64,000 bases of DNA, from NCBI GenBank assembly GCA_900317555.1, contig ONHF01000003.1, positions 82,329 through 146,328 of the forward strand. The letters are read 5' to 3'. Below, piece after piece: positions 42,784-51,580 of this stretch; within the stretch, counting starts at the first letter, position 1, and every line of letters begins with the position of its first letter. The notes beneath the pieces are model-generated. The model was not told the origin of the DNA. It did not search any database and saw only the letters and a program-made list of their open reading frames with translations. This DNA is from an uncultured Lachnospiraceae bacterium (GTDB lineage Bacteria; Bacillota; Clostridia; Lachnospirales; Lachnospiraceae). A program made the position numbers and the translations under genes.

Positions 42784-43607
42784 ATCGTCTCCTGTCATTT
42801 AAAGAAAAGGACACCTGGATTCACCGTCTGTCCGGTGTCACGAAGCTTTTGTTTTTCCTGCTCTGGTGCATTACAAGCGCGCTGACCTACGATACAAGAG
42901 TGCTGATCGCGATGATTATTATCAGTCTTACGATCTTTGTGATCTCGAAAACCGAGTGGAAGCAGGTCAGTACGGTGTTCAAGCTGGTGATGTTTTTCAT
43001 GGTCCTGAACGTCATCGCGATTTTCATAATGTCTCCGTATCAGGGCTGCGCAATTTACGGGAGCAAAACTATTCTCGCCCCATTCCTCCCCGGCCATGCG
43101 CTGACGCGGGAAGAGCTTTTCTATCTGTTTAATGTCGTCATCAAATATTTCACGGTGACGCCGGCGATCTTCATCTTTATGGTGACGACAGATCCTTCGG
43201 AATTCGCCGCGTCCATGAACGGCGTCGGTATTCCGTATTCGATTGCGTATTCGGTGGCGATCGCGCTGCGCTATATCCCGGATATTCAGGATGAATATCA
43301 TAAGATCAAAAACGCACAGGAAGCGCGCGGCATCGAAATGAGTGCAAAGGCGAAGCTCACAGACAGAATCCGGCGTACCTCGAGCATCATCTTTCCGCTA
43401 TTGTTCTCAACCATGGAGCGGATTGATGTCGTGAGCAATGCCATGGAGCTGCGCGGCTTCGGCAAGAAGAAAAAGAGAACCTGGTACGCGCATAAGGATC
43501 TGCGTCTTGCAGATTATCTGGTGATTGTGTTCACGGTTGTGTTCTGCGTGGCAGCGCTGGTGCTGACGTTTGCGGACGGGAACCGGTTCTGGAATCCGTT
43601 CGGGTGA
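42780..43607 (+). CDS. ecfT: ECF transporter transmembrane component EcfT
   Basis: A 275-residue membrane scaffold that couples the S component to the ATPases. About five or six membrane helices, plus two coupling-helix motifs: A-Q-E-A-R-G-I-E, and A-M-E-L-R-G-F-G (the Ala-Arg-Gly-type motifs of T components). Its ATG overlaps the ATPase stop codon. Confidence 0.88.
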   Translation: MNRLLSFKEKDTWIHRLSGVTKLLFFLLWCITSALTYDTRVLIAMIIISLTIFVISKTEWKQVSTVFKLVMFFMVLNVIAIFIMSPYQGCAIYGSKTILAPFLPGHALTREELFYLFNVVIKYFTVTPAIFIFMVTTDPSEFAASMNGVGIPYSIAYSVAIALRYIPDIQDEYHKIKNAQEARGIEMSAKAKLTDRIRRTSSIIFPLLFSTMERIDVVSNAMELRGFGKKKKRTWYAHKDLRLADYLVIVFTVVFCVAALVLTFADGNRFWNPFG

Positions 43608-43679
43608 GGCTGCGCGCGGTTCTATGATATAGTAATATAAAATTCATTTTTCCGAAGACATACAATAGAGGTCCCGAAC

Positions 43680-45347
43680 TTGAATACCCGCAAACTGACC
43701 AGCCGCAAAATATCTGCAGCAATACTCGCTATCGTCATAGCCTTACAGATTCTGCTTGTATTTCATGTGCAGAAAACCGTCGTAAATAACAATGACGGCA
43801 TCTTCACCTTTACATTGTCGAATACACCTTATAGCTACAACTATATTGATCATATGTACAAGCGTTTTCCTCTTGGTGAGAACGGCTGGCTCTCCGGAGA
43901 ATTTCTTCGCAGCAATTATATGGTCGAAACTGCTGACAGGTTTGATTATAGTGCTGTCTATTTCCATCAGCGACTGGATAACCACCCTCTCCTGTACTAC
44001 TCTCTGGTTCACACAATCTGCTCGTTTTTCCCCGAAACCTATTCGGTGCAGTACGCACTTGTAATCAACCTGTTCGGTATGCTCGGGATTGACACTGTCT
44101 TGATTCTGCTGTCCCGGAAACTCTATCACGCCGGGGCTTTTGCTCTCATCCCCATCGCCGGTATGTCGCTGATCTCCGCATTTCTCGATCTTTATACGCT
44201 GCCGAGAATGTACACCTTGCTTGCGTTCATGACACTCTGGTACCAGTATCTCCAGCTGTCATTCCAGACAAGGAATGTTTTGCGAAAATCCGATTATATT
44301 CTGATGACTGTCTGTGTTTTTCTCGGAACGCAGACGCACTATTATTTCTATGTATATGCTTTCTTTGCTTCCCTGATAACTGCAGTCATCCTCATCAGAA
44401 AGCACCGGCTTCTGAGACTGATCAATTATATCTGCGCCGGAATCAGCGGTATCTGCATGTCAGTCATCCTGTTCCCCTGGGTCGTCTGGCACATTCTGTA
44501 CAATCAGATGGACAAACATACCAATGTGCAGGGCTGGTCACTGCAAGGCATGAAAGAATACATTTCTTTTGTCAATAAAGCTGCGTTCAACGGTCATTTT
44601 GTAAGAATGCTGATTGTTTTCGGAGTCATCGCAGCAGCAGTGAAGGTTATTGATGTGGCAAAACAGAAAAGCGGTTCACAGTCAATTTCAGAAGCGGGAA
44701 GCCGTCTCTGCGCAGATTACCAAAAATATCTCGCCGGAATATTCCTCACCGGAGTTTTATATTCCGTTGTAATCTTTACACTGGATGGCGGTAACTGGTA
44801 TTACGAAACCGGTATGTATCTGCCATTCCTGATCTGTTTGAGCGCAGTGGCAGCATTTCTTGGACAAAGCGTGTCTGACCGTCTCTTTTTAATGAACAGC
44901 GTGGAGGACAAAAAATCCAAGGCATCTCCCGGGGCCAGCACTTTCAATGGCGTGCTTGTTTCTCTCTTTATCATCGTTGTCATCCTAGGGACTTCCTCTG
45001 TCCGGGATAATATCTGTTCCCGTTCTGCCGCTTTCCGGCAGTCAGAAGTTTTTCATATGATTCCGGACAGGTATGCTGCCAGTGCCTGCATTTACATAGA
45101 AGAAAAGCAGGATAATCTGCTGTCTAATCTTCTGCTGGATGTTTCCCGCTATGCTGAGTTCAAGAAGATCACTGCAGACGACTATCGTTCTCATGGGCTG
45201 ACAAAGGCAGATATCGCAGGGAAAACAGCTGCCGGTCCCGTCATCCTCTACATCCCCTCGGAGCTATCAGTCAAAGAAATCAAAGGAAAAACCGAACTTC
45301 TCGCAGCAGACGGAGCATTTAACATAATACGTTGGGATGCGGAATAA
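43680..45347 (+). CDS. GT-C type membrane glycosyltransferase (PMT/GT39-like)
   Basis: A 555-residue protein with about 10-12 membrane segments. After the first helix comes an extracellular loop containing R-L-D-N-H-P-L-L-Y-Y, which matches the acidic D/E-x-H-P-P-L-Y-Y-type loop of polyprenyl-phosphate-sugar dependent GT-C enzymes. The soluble C-terminal region (about 440-555) follows. It likely transfers a sugar to a surface polymer or protein. The start is TTG at 43680 behind GAGGT. The gene is AT-richer than its neighbours and stands alone between a -10-like TATAGT and a terminator (45355-45384), which suggests later acquisition. Confidence 0.75.
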   Translation: MNTRKLTSRKISAAILAIVIALQILLVFHVQKTVVNNNDGIFTFTLSNTPYSYNYIDHMYKRFPLGENGWLSGEFLRSNYMVETADRFDYSAVYFHQRLDNHPLLYYSLVHTICSFFPETYSVQYALVINLFGMLGIDTVLILLSRKLYHAGAFALIPIAGMSLISAFLDLYTLPRMYTLLAFMTLWYQYLQLSFQTRNVLRKSDYILMTVCVFLGTQTHYYFYVYAFFASLITAVILIRKHRLLRLINYICAGISGICMSVILFPWVVWHILYNQMDKHTNVQGWSLQGMKEYISFVNKAAFNGHFVRMLIVFGVIAAAVKVIDVAKQKSGSQSISEAGSRLCADYQKYLAGIFLTGVLYSVVIFTLDGGNWYYETGMYLPFLICLSAVAAFLGQSVSDRLFLMNSVEDKKSKASPGASTFNGVLVSLFIIVVILGTSSVRDNICSRSAAFRQSEVFHMIPDRYAASACIYIEEKQDNLLSNLLLDVSRYAEFKKITADDYRSHGLTKADIAGKTAAGPVILYIPSELSVKEIKGKTELLAADGAFNIIRWDAE

Positions 45348-45354
45348 ATAAAAA

Positions 45355-45384
45355 ACTGCAGCAATTCATTTCGAATGCTGCAGT
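45355..45384 (+). terminator. Terminator after the glycosyltransferase gene
   Basis: ACTGCAGC (45355-45362) pairs with GCTGCAGT (45377-45384), extended by ATTC/GAAT inside, loop ATTTC. CACACTTTTAC follows. It lies 8 bases after the stop. Confidence 0.7.
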
Positions 45385-45411
45385 CACACTTTTACTGTAA
45401 GAGGTATAAGC

Positions 45412-45705
45412 ATGAAAAGTCATGTAGAATCTGATTCAAATACTCTTCAATTCAGTTACCAGGATGTTTTTTATGAGTATCTGCCATATGGGGTAGTGCT
45501 CCTGCTCGTCTTTGCCGCAGCCGGAAGTTTTCTTGGCGCGACATATGAAAGCCATCTGCCTCTGGTCGGCGGAAGTGAAAGTCTCCTGCCCGCGAGTATG
45601 CAAAATCGCTGGTATAATTTTGCTGGTGCCGGGGCAGGCGCCGCAGCCGGTTTTATCTTCTATGCACTGATTGTTATCCTGCTTCGCCGATTAAAGAACC
45701 GCTGA
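45412..45705 (+). CDS. Small two-helix membrane protein, unknown
   Basis: A 97-residue protein of no recognised family. A hydrophilic start (residues 1-23) is followed by two hydrophobic helices (about 26-45 and 68-90), the second Gly/Ala-rich (A-G-A-G-A-G-A-A-A-G-F), and a basic end, R-R-L-K-N-R, that should stay in the cytoplasm. AGAGGT precedes the ATG. It lies after the terminator of the glycosyltransferase and convergent with the next gene. Confidence 0.6.
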   Translation: MKSHVESDSNTLQFSYQDVFYEYLPYGVVLLLVFAAAGSFLGATYESHLPLVGGSESLLPASMQNRWYNFAGAGAGAAAGFIFYALIVILLRRLKNR

Positions 45706-45731
45706 TACACCCTGTTTCAATATACAAGTGG

Positions 45732-46382
45732 TTACTCCGCCGTCTTCCCGAAACAGTCCTGCCCGAACCGCACCTTTGCATACGCGATGATCTCCTCCAC
45801 GGTTCCTTCAAAGCCAAGCCTTGAAGAATCCAGACAAAGGTCATAATTTCGCGCATCATACCAAGTCTGGCCGGTATGATACTCATAATACGCGGCCCTG
45901 TGACGGTCGGTCTGCTCAATGAATTTCTCGAGCTCTTTCCCGCGCATCGGCTGCTTCTTAGCCGCCTGCTCCATCAGAAAATCCATCGGCGCATGGACAA
46001 AACAACGCACAGAATGATCGCAGTCCTTCAAAATATAGTCCGCGCAGCGGCCGACAATCACACACGACTCTGTCTGCGCCAGTTTCTTGATGATCTCCGC
46101 CTGATAATTGAACAGGTTCTCCTCCGACGTGAAATCTCTGTTGTCCGGTGAAAGAAGCTGTCCGGAGTATACGTTCTTCGCGATTCTCGCAAGCGGGCTG
46201 AGCGTCTTTACATTCTCATCGGCCTTTACGAACATGCGCTCGGAAATGCCGCTCTCCTCTGCCGCGAGCTTCATCAGCTCCTTGTCATAATAGTGGATGC
46301 CAAGTCTCTCCGCCAGCATATTTCCGACAGTCCGTCCGCCGGAGCCATACTGACGGGCAATGGTGATCACGATATTCTTCAT
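45732..46382 (-). CDS. Cytidylate-kinase-like protein
   Basis: A 216-residue P-loop protein of the cytidylate kinase-like family common in Clostridia. The N-terminal I-A-R-Q-Y-G-S-G-G-R-T-V-G is a P-loop-like motif in which the canonical G-x-x-G-x-G-K-(S/T) is modified; H-Y-Y-D-K-E-L and the Asp-Arg rich lid region R-G-K-E-L-E-K then D-R-H-R-A-A-Y-Y-E-Y-H follow. It may not be the housekeeping CMP kinase, since its substrate in these family members is not established. ATG at 46382 with GGGGGAAAG. It follows livF on the same strand. Confidence 0.8.
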   Translation of the reverse strand: MKNIVITIARQYGSGGRTVGNMLAERLGIHYYDKELMKLAAEESGISERMFVKADENVKTLSPLARIAKNVYSGQLLSPDNRDFTSEENLFNYQAEIIKKLAQTESCVIVGRCADYILKDCDHSVRCFVHAPMDFLMEQAAKKQPMRGKELEKFIEQTDRHRAAYYEYHTGQTWYDARNYDLCLDSSRLGFEGTVEEIIAYAKVRFGQDCFGKTAE

Positions 46383-46450
46383 CTTTCCCCCTGCCGCCGC
46401 GCAGCTGCACCCCGAAAGAGTATCCTCCCGCGGGAGCACCGGCGCGTCTT

Positions 46451-47164
46451 TTATTCTCCGAGATAGGCTTTCTGAATCGCCTCATCATGCAGAAGATCCG
46501 AAGCCTTCCCTTCCATTGTAATCCTTCCGGTCTCCAGAACATAGGCTCTGTCAGCAACCTTAAGCGCTTTTTTCGCGTTCTGCTCTACCAGAAGTACAGT
46601 TGTCCCGTCCGCGTGCACCTTCTCAATGATATTGAAAATCTCTCCGACCATGATCGGGGAAAGGCCCATTGACGGTTCATCCATCAGAATAATATCCGGA
46701 TGCGACATCAGCGCTCTTCCCATCGCCAGCATCTGCTGCTCGCCGCCGGAGAGCGTGCCGGAAACCTGCTTCTGTCTTTCCTTCAGCCGCGGGAAGCGTT
46801 CATAAACCATCGAAAGCGTTTCGTCTATTTCATTTTTGTCTTTTCTTGTAAAAGCACCCAGACGCAGGTTCTGTTCGACTGTCAGATCCGCAAAAACACG
46901 TCTCCCCTCGGGAACCTGCGCCATGCCCATTGATACAATTTTGTGTCCGGGCATTCGCGCGATTTCCTTATCCTGATAAAGAATACTGCCGCTCTGCGGC
47001 CGCAGAAGGCCGGAAAGCGTGTGGAGTGTCGTTGTTTTGCCGGCACCGTTCGCGCCGATCAGAGCGACAACCTCCCCCTTGTTAACATGAAACGAGACAT
47101 CCTTCAGGGCATGAATGACGCCGTAATATACATTCAGATTCTTTACTTCAAGCAGTGCTCCCAT
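46451..47164 (-). CDS. livF: Branched-chain amino acid ABC transporter ATPase LivF
   Basis: A 237-residue ATPase with Walker A GANGAGKTT, signature TLSGGEQQML and Walker B ILMDEPSMGLSP, the LivF form. Its start overlaps the livG stop by one base (TAATG). Last of the livKHMGF genes; energises import of Leu, Ile, Val or related ligands. Confidence 0.94.
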   Translation of the reverse strand: MGALLEVKNLNVYYGVIHALKDVSFHVNKGEVVALIGANGAGKTTTLHTLSGLLRPQSGSILYQDKEIARMPGHKIVSMGMAQVPEGRRVFADLTVEQNLRLGAFTRKDKNEIDETLSMVYERFPRLKERQKQVSGTLSGGEQQMLAMGRALMSHPDIILMDEPSMGLSPIMVGEIFNIIEKVHADGTTVLLVEQNAKKALKVADRAYVLETGRITMEGKASDLLHDEAIQKAYLGE

Positions 47165-47925
47165 TATTCGTCTCCCAGATATGCCTTGACTACTTCCGGA
47201 TTGGATAAAACAGTCTTCGTATCGCCCTCCGCCAGAATCCGTCCGAAATTGAGTACCGTCAGTTTCTCGCAGATACCGGAAACCAGCTTCATATCGTGCT
47301 CGATCAGAAGAATTGTGATGCCGAACTTGTCGCGGATCAGTTCAATGGTGTCCATCAGCTCCTTGGTTTCGTTCGGATTCATGCCGGCTGCCGGCTCATC
47401 CAGAAGAAGGAGCTTCGGGTCCGTCGCCATGGCTCTCGCGATCTCGAGCTTTCTCTGCTGTCCGTAAGGAAGGTTCGATGACAGCAGATCCGGTTCCTTG
47501 TCCAGACCGAACACCTTCAGAAGATCCATCGCCCGCGCAGTCATCTCCTTTTCAACCTTGCCATATCTGCCGAGGTGCGTCAAAGATTCGAGCAGGCTGT
47601 ATTGATACTGGTTTTCCAGCGCCGCTTTGACATTGTCGAGAATGCTCATCTGATGAAACAGACGAATGTTCTGGAAGGTTCTCGCAATGCCGTCATGGTT
47701 GATTTCCATGGTTTTATGGCCGGTGATGTCTTTTCCGTCCAGACGGATGATCCCTTCATTCGGCGTGTAAACGCCGGTCAGGAGGTTGAAGACCGTTGTT
47801 TTTCCGGCGCCGTTCGGGCCGATCAGGCCATGCAGCTCTCCCTTTTCAATACTGATATGGAAATCGTCTACGGCGCGCAGGCCACCGAAAGAGATGCAGA
47901 GATTATTGACTTCAAGCAGTGCCAT
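47164..47925 (-). CDS. livG: Branched-chain amino acid ABC transporter ATPase LivG
   Basis: A 253-residue ATPase with Walker A GPNGAGKTT, signature L-P-Y-G-Q-Q-R-K (the LivG variant of LSGGQ) and Walker B LLLDEPAAGMNP. It lies 2 bp after livM and one base overlaps livF. Pairs with LivF in the transporter. Confidence 0.94.
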   Translation of the reverse strand: MALLEVNNLCISFGGLRAVDDFHISIEKGELHGLIGPNGAGKTTVFNLLTGVYTPNEGIIRLDGKDITGHKTMEINHDGIARTFQNIRLFHQMSILDNVKAALENQYQYSLLESLTHLGRYGKVEKEMTARAMDLLKVFGLDKEPDLLSSNLPYGQQRKLEIARAMATDPKLLLLDEPAAGMNPNETKELMDTIELIRDKFGITILLIEHDMKLVSGICEKLTVLNFGRILAEGDTKTVLSNPEVVKAYLGDE

Positions 47926-47927
47926 CT

Positions 47928-48983
47928 TTACGCCTCCTTCTTTTCCGTGCTCTTCGCCGGATGGAATTTTGCGGCGAGCTTTTCACGTTTTTCTATTGCC
48001 GCCGGTGCCCAGTTCACGATCATGACGACAATGAGCACGATCGAATAGATCAGCATCCGGTACTTGTTGAGGCCTCGCAAAAGCTCGGGCAGCAGATACA
48101 GAATGCAGGCCGCGATGACCGATCCGCGGATGTTGCCGATGCCGCCGAGGACGACATAAACGAGAATCAGAATCGAAACATTGTATCCGAAATACTGGCT
48201 GGTCGCCTGAATCGTGGAAATATTGTGGGAAAACAGTACGCCCGCCATGCCGGCAATCGCCGCGGAAATCGTAAACGCCATCATTTTATAGCGGACGACG
48301 TTGATGCCGATCGACTGTGCGGCAATTCTGTTGTCGCGGATCGACATAATCGCCCTGCCCTGTTTGCTGTGTATCAGATTCTGTGCAATAAACAACGCGA
48401 GCAGCAGCAGAACAACCGACAGCGTGAAGTTACTGTCATGCGGAATTCCCGTAACACCCATGGCACCGTTAATCAGTGTCTGTCCGTCCGGCTGCAGCCC
48501 AAGAGCCATCTGATTCTGCATGGATACATGAACGCCTGCGGAATCAACGCCAAGATAAATCGCGTTTAGAAGGTTCTTGATGATTTCACCAAATGCCAGC
48601 GTAACAATCGCAAGATAGTCGCCGTTCAGCCGCAGTACCGGAATTCCGATCAGGAAACCGATGAGTGCGGTCACTGCGGTTCCGACCACAAGGGCAAGGA
48701 AAAAACGCAGGCCGCCCGGCAGGACATCTGCGGTCAGCAGGGAAAACAAAGCGCTCGAGAACGCGCCAACGCACATAAAACCCGCGTGTCCGAGAGAGAG
48801 CTCTCCGAGAATGCCGACGCAGATATTCAGGGCAACCGCTGTAATTGCGTAATAGACCATCGGGACCAGAAGTCCCTGCAGATGGCTGGACAGAAGGCCT
48901 GCCCGCATCAGGATTTCGATGACTGCCCATACCGCGATAACAATCGCGTAGGTGGTCAGTGTTCTTTTCTTTTCTTTCGTCAT
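47928..48983 (-). CDS. livM: Branched-chain amino acid ABC transporter permease LivM
   Basis: A 351-residue permease with about ten hydrophobic segments and LivM motifs LSLGHAGFMCVGAF and R-D-N-R-I-A-A-Q-S-I-G-I-N (the coupling loop). The start at 48983 (MTKEKK) has an AGGAG ribosome site. It lies 22 bp after livH. Confidence 0.93.
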   Translation of the reverse strand: MTKEKKRTLTTYAIVIAVWAVIEILMRAGLLSSHLQGLLVPMVYYAITAVALNICVGILGELSLGHAGFMCVGAFSSALFSLLTADVLPGGLRFFLALVVGTAVTALIGFLIGIPVLRLNGDYLAIVTLAFGEIIKNLLNAIYLGVDSAGVHVSMQNQMALGLQPDGQTLINGAMGVTGIPHDSNFTLSVVLLLLALFIAQNLIHSKQGRAIMSIRDNRIAAQSIGINVVRYKMMAFTISAAIAGMAGVLFSHNISTIQATSQYFGYNVSILILVYVVLGGIGNIRGSVIAACILYLLPELLRGLNKYRMLIYSIVLIVVMIVNWAPAAIEKREKLAAKFHPAKSTEKKEA

Positions 48984-49005
48984 GATCTGTCTCCTCTCCT
49001 GCTGC

Positions 49006-49890
49006 TCAGACCTTCTCCTGTACGACCTTGCCGAGAAGTCCGGTCGGTTTGAACAAAAGCACGACAATCAGGATGCCGAATACAATCGCGTCGGAAAGCT
49101 GCGATGAAATATATGTTTTGGCGAGAATTTCAATAATTCCCAGAACAAGTCCGCCGATCATGGCGCCGGGAATGGAGCCGATGCCTCCCAGAACCGCGGC
49201 GACGAAAGCCTTGATGCCGGGCATCGCGCCTGTGTAAGGAGAGAGCGAGGGATACGCGCTGCAAAGAAGCGCGCCGGCGACTGCCGCGAGGCCCGAACCA
49301 ATTGCGAACGTAAGAGAAATTGTCCGGTTGACATCAATTCCCATCAGAGTAGCCGCGCCCTGATCCTGCGAAGCGGCGAGCATAGCCTGTCCGCTGCGGG
49401 TCCTGTGAATGAACAGCTGCAGAGCGACCAGAACAACAACGCTGACGGCAATCGTGACAATTGTAACACCCTGAATATGGAGCTGGCCGCCAAAAAGACT
49501 GATCCCGTTCCAGGGGATGACGCTCGTAAACGCCTTGGCGTCCGCACCGAAGATCAGGAGCGCCAGATTTTCGAGAAGATAGGACACGCCGATCGCGGTA
49601 ATCAGAACGGCAAGCGGGGAAGCCGCGTGCCGCAGCGGTCTATAGGCGACTCTCTCTGTCGCAACGCCGAGCAGCGTGCAGAGAACAATCGCCGCGATCA
49701 CGCCCAGCACCGGAGAACTGCCCCAGGTCGAGGCGACGGTGAAAATAATGTAACAACCTACCATAATAAAGTCGCCATGCGCGAAATTCAGCATCTTGGC
49801 AATGCCGTAAACCATGGTGTAGCCAAGCGCGATGATGGCATAGATACTGCCCAGACTAAGTCCGCTGACCAGTGCTGTCAAAAAGCTCAT
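49006..49890 (-). CDS. livH: Branched-chain amino acid ABC transporter permease LivH
   Basis: A 294-residue permease with about eight helices and the LivH-typical G-L-S-L-G-S-I-Y-A-I-I-A-L-G-Y-T-M-V-Y-G start, MLNFAHGDFIM and the coupling loop S-Q-D-Q-G-A-A-T-L-M-G-I-D. It follows livK after a 91-bp gap with a hairpin. Confidence 0.93.
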   Translation of the reverse strand: MSFLTALVSGLSLGSIYAIIALGYTMVYGIAKMLNFAHGDFIMVGCYIIFTVASTWGSSPVLGVIAAIVLCTLLGVATERVAYRPLRHAASPLAVLITAIGVSYLLENLALLIFGADAKAFTSVIPWNGISLFGGQLHIQGVTIVTIAVSVVVLVALQLFIHRTRSGQAMLAASQDQGAATLMGIDVNRTISLTFAIGSGLAAVAGALLCSAYPSLSPYTGAMPGIKAFVAAVLGGIGSIPGAMIGGLVLGIIEILAKTYISSQLSDAIVFGILIVVLLFKPTGLLGKVVQEKV

Positions 49891-49927
49891 GCTCTTTCTC
49901 CTTGCAATATTCCGTAAAAACAGCAGA

Positions 49928-49956
49928 AGGGAGGAACGATGATTCCATTCCTCCCT
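49928..49956 (-). other. Intercistronic hairpin between livK and livH
   Basis: AGGGAGGAA (49928-49936) and TTCCTCCCT (49948-49956) form a perfect 9-bp stem with an 11-base loop. On the minus strand CTGCTGTTTTTA follows, so it may terminate partially. It parallels the pstS-pstC hairpin in position. Confidence 0.65.
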
Positions 49957-49981
49957 GAGTGGTTACTGCAATCTGTGTGAA

Positions 49982-51214
49982 TTACTGTGCGGATACGTAC
50001 TTGCCGTCCTTGATAACAACAGCCTTCGGCTCCTTGTTCGGCTCGCCGGTAGCTTCCCATGTCATCTTTTCGGAAGTCAGACCCTTCAGTGTGATCTGTG
50101 TCATAGCTTCCTTCATCTTGTCGCAGATATCGGAAACGCTCATATCCGGTGTAAGGTTCGCCTTCTCAGCCGCTGCCTTGATCGCGTAGATCGCGTCGTA
50201 GCTGTCTGCCGCGAACTGGTTCGGTGTAAGATTGTACTTCGCCTCATAAGCCTTTACAAAATTCTGTGTCAGATCATCCTGTGCGTCCGCAGCGAAAGGT
50301 GTCAGAAGCATAGCGCCCTCAGCAAGAGACGTATCGAAGTTCTTGACTGTCAGGATGCCGTCAAAGCCGTCGCAGCCGAAGTACAGAGGCTTGTAGCCCA
50401 TCTTGTCCGCCTGCTGGAAGATCAGCGCTGCCTGCTGATAATAGATCGGCAGGAACAGGAGATCCGCGCCGCCGTCCTTTGCCTTCTGCAGCTGTACGGA
50501 GAAATCCGTCTTGCTGTCTGCCGTGAAAGCTTCCTGCGAAACAACGGTCAGACCCTGCTTCTGTGCTTCCTGAACAAACGCCTGATAGATACCGTTCGAA
50601 TAAACATCGGAGCTGTCGTAGATGATGCCGATCTTTGTTCCGAGCTTGTGCGCTGCGATGTACTGTGCGGAAGCCGTGCCCTGTGCAGGATCAGCAAAGC
50701 ATACACGGAATACGTTGTCATTCTTCACGCAGTCCGGAGCGGAGCCGGAAGGTGTGATCTGGAACATGTTGTCCTGCTTCGTGTAATCCGCGACGGCGAT
50801 CGAGCAGGCAGACGTTGTGGAGCCGTCAAGGAACTGCATGCCCCAGTCCTTCAGTGTATTATAAGCGTTGACCGACTTCTGGTTATCTGTCTCGTCATCT
50901 TCGCTCTTTAACTCCACCTGATATCCGTTGATACCGCCGTTCTTATTGATCTCGTCAACCGCGATCTCGGCGCCGTACTGTACGGCAAGGCCGTAAGCCG
51001 CGTTATCTCCGGTCAGAGGTCCGATTGTGCCAATCTTGAATGTGCCGCCGGCAGCTGCAGCGCTGTCTGTCGATGCCGCGCCTGTCTCCGTGCCCGCTGC
51101 AGCGGACTGTGTGTCCGCGGTCGCTGCGCTCTTGGATGAGCCGCAGCCTGCAAGAACGGAAGCAGTCATCGCGGATGCCATCATGACACCCATAACCTTC
51201 TTAAAGTTTTTCAT
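49982..51214 (-). CDS. livK: Branched-chain amino acid binding lipoprotein LivK
   Basis: A 410-residue extracellular binding protein. Lipoprotein signal ending A-S-V-L-A-G-C (Cys at about 24), an Ala/Thr/Ser-rich linker, then the periplasmic-binding fold with IGPLTGDNAAYGLAV and E-L-K-S-E-D-D-E-T-D, typical for Leu/Ile/Val-binding family members. The ATG at 51214 has GGAGGAG. A TATAAT-type -10 on the minus strand (51276-51281) drives it; a short palindrome TTCGTA-CTA-TACGAA (51230-51244) lies in the leader. Confidence 0.93.
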   Translation of the reverse strand: MKNFKKVMGVMMASAMTASVLAGCGSSKSAATADTQSAAAGTETGAASTDSAAAAGGTFKIGTIGPLTGDNAAYGLAVQYGAEIAVDEINKNGGINGYQVELKSEDDETDNQKSVNAYNTLKDWGMQFLDGSTTSACSIAVADYTKQDNMFQITPSGSAPDCVKNDNVFRVCFADPAQGTASAQYIAAHKLGTKIGIIYDSSDVYSNGIYQAFVQEAQKQGLTVVSQEAFTADSKTDFSVQLQKAKDGGADLLFLPIYYQQAALIFQQADKMGYKPLYFGCDGFDGILTVKNFDTSLAEGAMLLTPFAADAQDDLTQNFVKAYEAKYNLTPNQFAADSYDAIYAIKAAAEKANLTPDMSVSDICDKMKEAMTQITLKGLTSEKMTWEATGEPNKEPKAVVIKDGKYVSAQ

Positions 51215-51359
51215 AACATTCTCCTCCGATTCGTACTATACGAAATTCGCATAACGATATCTTTTGCATATGCTTATTATACCGTTTTTGAATTGTTACA
51301 AATAATAGTTCATGATTTCGTATACGTCAAGGAGGAATTTTATCTTTTTTGGTTATTTC

Positions 51360-51554
51360 TCAGGAAATGTCAAATTCCGGCTCTTCATCGAGGTTTTCAG
51401 ATACATATTTACCGTTTTTTCTGCGCTGTTTGACGCATTCCGTCAGAAGATATTCGATCTGTCCGTTCACGGAACGGAAGTCGTCTTCCGCCCATGCGGC
51501 GATCGCATTGTATAAGTTTTCGCTGAGCCGCAGCGGGATTTGTTTTTTCGCCAT
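51360..51554 (-). CDS. Ribbon-helix-helix (Arc-type) DNA-binding protein
   Basis: A 64-residue protein with the Arc/MetJ fold: the strand K-K-Q-I-P-L-R-L and two helices (S-E-N-L-Y-N-A-I-A-A-W-A, then S-V-N-G-Q-I-E-Y-L-L-T-E-C-V). It likely binds DNA as a dimer. It is 26 bp after the SPFH gene and co-transcribed, so it may bind the palindrome in the operon promoter (52693-52715) and act as its autorepressor. No toxin domain is recognisable next to it. Confidence 0.8.
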   Translation of the reverse strand: MAKKQIPLRLSENLYNAIAAWAEDDFRSVNGQIEYLLTECVKQRRKNGKYVSENLDEEPEFDIS

Positions 51555-51580
51555 GATTACCTTTCTGCTGACAAAGCGCG

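Noticed and set aside
51230-51244. CodY or other global-regulator site before livK
   Set aside because: The palindrome TTCGTA-CTA-TACGAA does not match the AATTTTC-type CodY consensus; no regulator can be named.
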